Source: Adiantum capillus-veneris
Taxonomy: Eukaryota; Streptophyta; Polypodiopsida; Polypodiales; Pteridaceae
Assembly (NCBI GenBank): GCA_014529385.2
Contig: CM043958.1
Span: 86,496,525 to 86,560,524 of the forward strand
Direction: 5' to 3'
DNA: 64,000 nt
Part shown: positions 58,473-64,000 of the stretch, piece after piece
Numbering within the stretch: position 1 is the stretch's first letter
Layout: the number at the start of each line of letters is the position of its first letter
Notes under the pieces: model-generated
The model's input: only the letters and a program-made list of their open reading frames with translations
Told to the model about the DNA's origin: nothing
The model's database searches: none
Program-made: the position numbers and the translations under genes

Positions 58473-59149
58473 GCATCATCCTATGCCTGGTTGGTAGCTT
58501 ATCCTATAAGCATACAATAGTTTGTTGGTACGACGCTCTCATAGAGAGAGGTTACATAAATCGCATCTTGAGCCACCACCGTGTATGTGGTCGTGAGTGT
58601 ACCAGGTGACTTAATTATGGCACTTTGATTGTGAATTAAGTCCTTGATTTAGGTTCCTTTTTAGGGTTGTTGTGCATTGTCATTAATAGAAGAAACATAA
58701 ATAGAAAATGTTTTAAGCAATTAATGTCATACCTCGACCCTGACAGAGTAGCTAGTGTGATAGCAAAAGAGTAAACAATAATGAGGTGAAATTCTATTTG
58801 CCTCACTTGCAAGCCGTGCACTTAGAGGTGTAAGCCCTTGGCGACAATGATGACCCCTAGAGATTAAGCCGATACCAGAAGTGCTTGTGGCCTATTTGAA
58901 CTTGCAATCTAGAAGCAAAATCTTGCTTAAGAGTGAATTTCATCTTGATTTTAGCAACTTTTATAGAATCTAGCTCATAGCCATGTCTTCTATTAGAGTG
59001 AGACCTATCATATAAACCATGTATGCCCTCTTGGTTTGTACCATCCTATGCCTGGTTGGTAGCTTATCCTATAAGCATACAACAACCTGTTGGTACGACG
59101 CTCTCATAGCGAGAGGTAACATAAATCAGATCTTGACCCACCTACTGTG
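58473..59149 (+). repeat. Pair of 110-bp direct repeats, second cut by A'
   Basis: ATCCTATGCCTGGTTGGTAG begins a segment of about 110 bp at 58476 and again at 59041. The copies agree through GGTACGACGCTCTCATAG.GAGAGG. The second ends at CTACTGTG where the A' LTR begins, while the first continues as CCACCGTGTATGTGG. The 450 bp between shows no gene. Confidence 0.85.
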
Positions 59150-59341
59150 TGTTGGGGTATAAAGCCCAATGTGGTCGCCCAGGTAAGTGGGCGGGCCGCC
59201 AGGTATGTACACATATTCTTTTGTAAAAACCTAATAAGAACTCACTATGCTCTACACATTACAGTAGAGCGAGTTCACCATATCGTTGTGCTCTTCTTCT
59301 CGCACTCTCTCTCGCGTCGCACTTCCGCTCGTACTCCTTCA
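59150..59341 (+). repeat. 5' LTR of Copia A'
   Basis: 192 bp, TGTTGGGGTATAAAG to CTCCTTCA, the same length as the Copia A LTR. Confidence 0.93.
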
Positions 59342-59357
59342 ACTGGTATCAGAGCTC
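59342..59357 (+). other. Primer-binding site of Copia A'
   Basis: ACTGGTATCAGAGCTC, an initiator Met-tRNA type site directly after the LTR. Confidence 0.87.
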
Positions 59358-60439
59358 AGGTCGAGGCTCGGGGCAGCACTGCAGGAGGCTAGAGTCACCA
59401 GCTCAGATTGGAGTGAAATTCGACAGGCGAAGACACGGCCCCAAATCTCGTGGGTGAGCCCGAAAGGCCTCAGTGTTGTCAGAAATTCATTCTGAGGTCA
59501 TCTCGGCCACCGTTCGGCTTCGACAAAGGTCTGCGCAGGCCATTTTCGACTACGTGGTCTCAGCGGGTGCGGATCCGACTCTGCAAATTTGGGGTTTTCA
59601 GCCTACGACTGCAGGTGCTGAGGATATCGACACTCCCAGAGTGTTGATTTGTGGCTGTGTACACATCGAAGGACGGCTCACAGTTCTTGGAGGCGTGTCA
59701 CATACGACACGGGCGCATCTACACACAGACTGTAGGCGACATCCACTAGTTCATCAGGTAGCTTGTGTTTGCTGCTTGATATTCCAGATTTCATCCTGAC
59801 ATTGCAGGTACTTCCACATGGGATGTATTGTCAGAGATGATGTATGTCTACTGAGGGTTTCCTGGTTGTGAGTCACGCAGCAAACAACCGTCGCAGCGGT
59901 TACAGCATACAGTGGGAAATTTGTGGATGTATGACTTTGTGGGAAGTCTATGTACTGTCAGATTTACTGCAACCTTTGTTGAGGGTCGAGTGAGGTTTTA
60001 TTGAGCTGGGGGATTCTCGAATGTTGAGATCCTTTCGGTGATACAGGTCTTGGAGCGATCCCTCGAGCACCCTTAGATAGGCATCTAGGATGTATTGACT
60101 GTGAGTTAGACAGTTGGGATTGCATCTTTGCTTTACTGCCGTTGAGGCATTGTCGCAGTCTATGCTTATAGGACAGTGACAGCACAGTGAGAGACAGTAC
60201 ATGTGCAGGACAGGTTTACCCGCAGCTTACAGTGTCAGAGAGACAGTGTTTTTTGAGCTGTTTTTTGGTCTGTTTTTAGTACACCAGAGCCATTTTACAA
60301 AGGAGACTCTGCCAAAATTTCTGCAGAATCTGAAGCTTTCTTGGTTCATTTGACAGGTTGATATTGGTTCAGAGGTCAGTTTACAGGGGAAACTCTGTCG
60401 AATTTTTTCCAGGAAAGTAAACTACTGTGAACCGTACCT
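59358..60439 (+). other. Copia A' untranslated leader
   Basis: About 1.1 kb without a supported gene; open frames here are short and unlike any protein I know. Two motif copies near the end, GGAGACTCTGCCAAAATTT (60302) and GGGGAAACTCTG.CGAATTT (60386), are shared with elements A and E. Confidence 0.7.
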
Positions 60440-60905
60440 ATGGCTGGATCACAGGACACTGCTCTTTACAATATCAAGAAGCTGGATGGAACCAATTTCC
60501 CATTGTGGAAGAAGCAGATTTGGCACGTGTTGGTACAAAAGAAGCAGATAAAACCTATAAAGCTCAAGGGGATAAAACCAGAAGATATGGACGAAGATGA
60601 ATGGAGCGAAATGGATGAATTAGCACTTTCTACCATTATGTTGACTTTGGCAGAAAGCGTTTACTTCAATGTAGCAGACGAGATGTCGACTTATCAAGCA
60701 TGGTTAAAGCTGAGTGATCTTTATGAGAAATAGAGTGCAACTTCACAGGTATATTGGCTTAAGAAGCTTGTTGACTTGAAGATGAAAGAAGGGACACTTA
60801 TGTCCAATCATCTGAATGAATTCAACACAATCTACAGTCAGTTGTCAGCTCAAGGTGTCAAGTTTGATGAACCTATTAGAGCTATGTTCCTGTTGATCAC
60901 ATTGG
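60440..60905 (+). pseudogene. Copia A' gag with stop and deletion
   Basis: MAGSQDTALYNIKKLDGTNF to SDLYEK, then TAG at 60734 (CAG in Copia A), then SATSQVYWLKKLVDLKMKEG to FLLITL. At about 60905 the text jumps from ..GATCACATTG to GGGGCATCACTTC, so the gag end, zinc knuckle and the protease active site are deleted, about 0.8 kb by comparison with A. Confidence 0.9.
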
Positions 60906-63900
60906 GGCATCACTTCATGTGTCTCCAAACAAGGAGTGGTTTACCTCTTATGTGACCACTAAAGATCATGTTCGGCTAGGCAATGGGCAGACATGTGAGA
61001 TCTTAGGTGTTGGAGATGTTCAATTGAAGTTTCAGAATGGCTCTTCTTTCACGCTGAAGAATGTGAGACATGTTCCCGCAATTACAAAGAGCTTGATCAG
61101 CACAGGTTTACTTGATGATGCTGGCTACGTCACCACTTTTGGACAGAACATGTGGAAGATATCCAAGGGTTCTATGACAGTAGCACATGGAGTAAAGTCT
61201 GGAGGACTTTACATGATTTATGTATCAAATGTCTCTAAAAATGTAATCAATGTAACCGAGCAGCCGAACGTTTCTTTGTGGCATAGCCGATTAGGACATA
61301 TGTCCGAGAAGGGAATGGAAATCTTGTCTCGTTCTGGTTATTTGCCTGGCTTTTCATTTAATGATTTTGAATTCTGTGAACATTGTCTGTATGGTAAGCA
61401 AACAAAACATCCATATAAGCATAGAAGCAGTAGAAGAGATACACAATTGGCACTTGTTCATAGTGATTTGTGTGGACCTATGCCTAACCTATCTCTAGGG
61501 GGGGATTCTTACTTTATGACATTTATAAATGATTACTCGAGGAAAGTATGGGTTTACTTTCTCAAGCACAAGGATGAAGCGTTTAGTGTTTTCAAAACGT
61601 TTGTGACACTTGTGGAGAATCAAAGTGGCAAGAGGCTTAAATGCTTACGCACTGACAATGGTGGAGAGTATGTTTCAAAGTCCTTTCAAGACTTTTGTGA
61701 GTCAAAAGGTATAAAACGTGAACTTACTGCTTCTTACAATCCTCCTCAAATTGGTGTTGCTGAGAGGATGAATAGGACCATACAAGAGAAGGTCAGAAGT
61801 ATGTTGTCTAATGCACAACTGCCAAATGGGTTTTGGGCTGAAGCTGTATCAACAGCTGTTCATCTTATAAATAGATCTCCTAGCAAGGTTTTGCAGAAGG
61901 ATTCAGTGGCAGAGATGGTATGGTCAGGCAAAATGCCCTCATACAAGCATCTCAGAGTCTTTGGTTGTGAGGCATATACTCATGTTCCAAAGGAATTTAG
62001 GAACAAACTTGAGCCAAAGAGTAGAAAGTGCATCTTTCTAGGCTATGGTAATTCTGGTGAGATGGGGTACAGACTTTGTGATCCCGAATCCAGAAAGGTT
62101 GTCCGCAGCAATGATGTTCACTTTAATGAATCCAAATATCATTCTAAACCAGAGAGGGTTGAGGAGATTAGAAGAGTTGTCTTCCAAGAAGATGGACCTG
62201 CACGTGCAAGACAAAATGTCAGGGCTCAAGAGGAGCAAGGACAGGATAGAGTGGAACCACAGGTCGTGGCTGAGCCTGAGCCACCTATTGTGTGTAGATC
62301 TGGACGTGTCACGCGACCTCCTGATAGGTTTGTTCCATCTATGAACTATGTCATGTTGACTGATTGCAATGAGCCTTCATGTTACAAGGAAGCAGTGCAA
62401 ATGAAGGACTCCGGGAATTGGCAATTGGCCATGCAGTCAGAGATGACAGCTCTACATAAAAACCAGACATGGAAGCTAGTTAAATTACCACGGGGCAAAA
62501 AGGCTCTACCCTGTAAATGGGTTTACAGGTATAAGATCACCGCTCATGATAGTCAGCCAAAGTACAAAGCAAGGCTTGTTGCCAAGGGCTTTAAGCAAGA
62601 ACAAGGCATTGACTTTGATGAAGTCTTCTCTCCGGTGGTCAAGATGACTACATTGAGATGCTTTCTTGCATTGGTTGCCATATTAGATTTGGTGTTGCAC
62701 CAAATGGATGTCAAGACAGCGTTCTTGCATGGTGATTTAGATGTGGAAATTTACATGCAGCAGCGAGAAGGGTTTGTTGAGAAAGACAAGGAAGATTGGG
62801 TATGCCAGTTGTTAAAGAGTCTGTATGGCTTAAAACAATCACCGAGGGCATGGTACCATAAATTCCACAAGTTTATGCTTTCTCAAGGCTACAAACGTAG
62901 TGAGTTCGATCATTGTCTATATACAAAGAAGGCTAAGGATGGCAGTTGGCTGATCCTTATTTTGTATGTGGATGACATGTTGATTGCTGGCAAGCACTTG
63001 GAAGAAATTTCAGCTTTGAAGTCAAAGATGGCAAAATCGTTTGACATGAAAGACATGGGTGAGGCAAGTCATATACTTGGTATGCACATTGAGAGAGACA
63101 AATCAAAGAAGTTGATTTGGTTATCTCAAACACAGTATATTGACAAGGTTTTGCAACGTTTCAATATGGAGAAGGGAAAGGCATTGAGTGTTCCATTGCC
63201 ACCATATGTGAAACTTAGCAAACAAGATTGTCCTGTGTCTGAGGAAGAACATGCTGAAATGGATAAGATTCCATATGCGTTTGCAGTGGGTAGTTTGATG
63301 TATGCAATGATTGCTACTCGCCCAGACATTGCATTTGCAGTGGGAGTAGTAACTCGTCATGTCAAACCCAGGCAAGAAACATTGGGAGGCAGTGAAAGGA
63401 ATATTGAGATACCTGAAAGCTAGAAAGAGTATGCGTATATGCTATGGGAGTCAGGAGCTAAATATAAAGAGTTTTATAGACTCAGATTATGCAGGTAACT
63501 TAGACAACCGAAGGTCTACGTCAGGGTATGTCTTTACATTGGCTGGTGGAGCAGTATCATGGCGTTCTAGATTACAAGATTGTGTTACTCAGTCTACTAC
63601 AGAGGCTAAATATGTTGCAGCATCAGAGGCATGCAAAGAATCAATTTGGCTTAATCGACTAGTAACAGATTTGGGAATCAAAGAAGAGATGCCTGTGTTA
63701 TATTGTGATAGTCAAAGTGCTATACAATTGGCTCGCAATCCAGTTTATCACTCAAAGACAAAGCATGTGGATGTGAAGTATCATTTCATCAGGGAAATGC
63801 TCGAGGATAAGCAACTTCAGTTTGTCAAAGTTCACACCACAGAAAATCCTGCTGATCTACTTACAAAAGGACTTCCCTCAGAGAGCTTTGCGCATTTTCA

Positions 63901-63922
63901 CAAGCAGTTAGGTGTAGGGTAG
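60906..63922 (+). pseudogene. Copia A' pol, deletion at start and one frameshift
   Basis: Enters pol just after the protease active site (ASLHVSPNKEWFTSYV). Pre-integrase LWHSRLGHMSEKGM and CEHCLYGKQ (zinc site complete here, unlike A), integrase LVHSDLCGP, RTDNGGEY, GVAERMNR (QNG has become QIG), reverse transcriptase YVDDMLIAGKH and KYKARLVAKGFKQEQ follow without stop, to GVVTRHVKPRQE. There a 2-bp deletion near 63355 shifts the frame (stop at 63421-63423). RNase H continues in the next frame as MSNPGKKHWEAVKGIL, DSDYAGNLDNRRSTSGY, TEAKYVAASEACKE (Glu of TEAEY changed to Lys) and DSQSAIQLARNPVYHSK to the stop at 63922. Confidence 0.92.
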
Positions 63923-63986
63923 TACATCTCTTGTATATTAGCTTGTATAGTAGCTTCTCTCACACTTAAAGTACCACATTGGACTT

Positions 63987-63998
63987 TAAGTGGGAGGT
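63987..63998 (+). other. Polypurine tract of Copia A'
   Basis: TTTAAGTGGGAGG region directly before TG at the window edge. The same purine-rich arrangement is seen before the TRIM 3' LTR at 39387. Confidence 0.65.
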
Positions 63999-64000
63999 TG

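Larger units (their letters stand above)
59150..64000 (+). mobile_element. Copia element A', nearly complete, cut by window end
   Basis: 5' LTR (59150-59341), primer-binding site, leader, gag, deletion, pol and polypurine tract (about 63987-63998). The last two bases of the window, TG at 63999-64000, fit the first two of the 3' LTR. It is a near-identical copy of Copia A on the opposite strand. It is disabled by a gag stop, a gag-protease deletion and a 2-bp deletion in RNase H. Confidence 0.93.

Overview
The window is nuclear DNA of a land plant, most likely a seed-free vascular plant such as a fern. The evidence is a long intronless PLS-type PPR gene with a DYW tail (a family greatly expanded in seed-free plants), several Ty1/Copia retrotransposons primed by initiator Met-tRNA, plant-type gene fragments with short introns (lipoxygenase and a USP48/UBP26-like ubiquitin protease), and very many long GT, GA/CT and AT microsatellites. 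The species-level guess is inference. I see no RNA gene, CRISPR array or prokaryotic feature. The region is almost entirely repeats and gene relics. The only long undamaged reading frame is the 1448-codon Copia polyprotein on the minus strand at 44660-49006.

Layout. 1-4870: a decayed Tnt1-like Copia element (called E here), split in gag by a 2.8-kb microsatellite-rich block. About 4940-8340: a Ty3/Gypsy-like remnant (LTR, primer-binding site, gag, start of protease). 8430-11896: a PPR-DYW gene on the minus strand with one in-frame stop and two frameshifts. About 12690-14030: an older minus-strand PPR relic. 14388-14950 and 15530-16844: intron-bearing fragments of a USP48/UBP26-like gene (plus strand) and a lipoxygenase gene (minus strand), back to back. 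17083-24229: simple repeats, two unrecognised broken coding regions and spacer. 24230-27635: a decayed, truncated Copia element (C). 27640-28400: an unrecognised minus-strand coding relic. 28680-30275: a compound microsatellite field. 30287-30877: a degenerate histone H3-like sequence, abutting an inverted fragment of the Gypsy LTR (30878-31395). 31396-37700: tandem repeats, including a 1.9-kb array built on a palindromic core. About 37700-39575: a short non-coding LTR element (TRIM/LARD-like).

40903-53424 is a three-level nest, all on the minus strand: the intact Copia B (44358-49340) sits inside the gag of Copia A (40903-51171), and A sits inside the integrase of an older relic D of the B family (51172-53424). 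53425-59149 is mostly non-coding, with one small PPR relic. 59150-64000 is a second copy of A (A'), plus strand, complete up to the first two bases of its 3' LTR at the window edge.

No operon-like or pathway relationship links the genes. The common theme is retrotransposon insertion, nesting and decay, with fragments of host genes (PPR, LOX, UBP26, histone H3-like) between them. Element B is the youngest insertion: the LTR segments still present at its two ends are identical over 103 bp.
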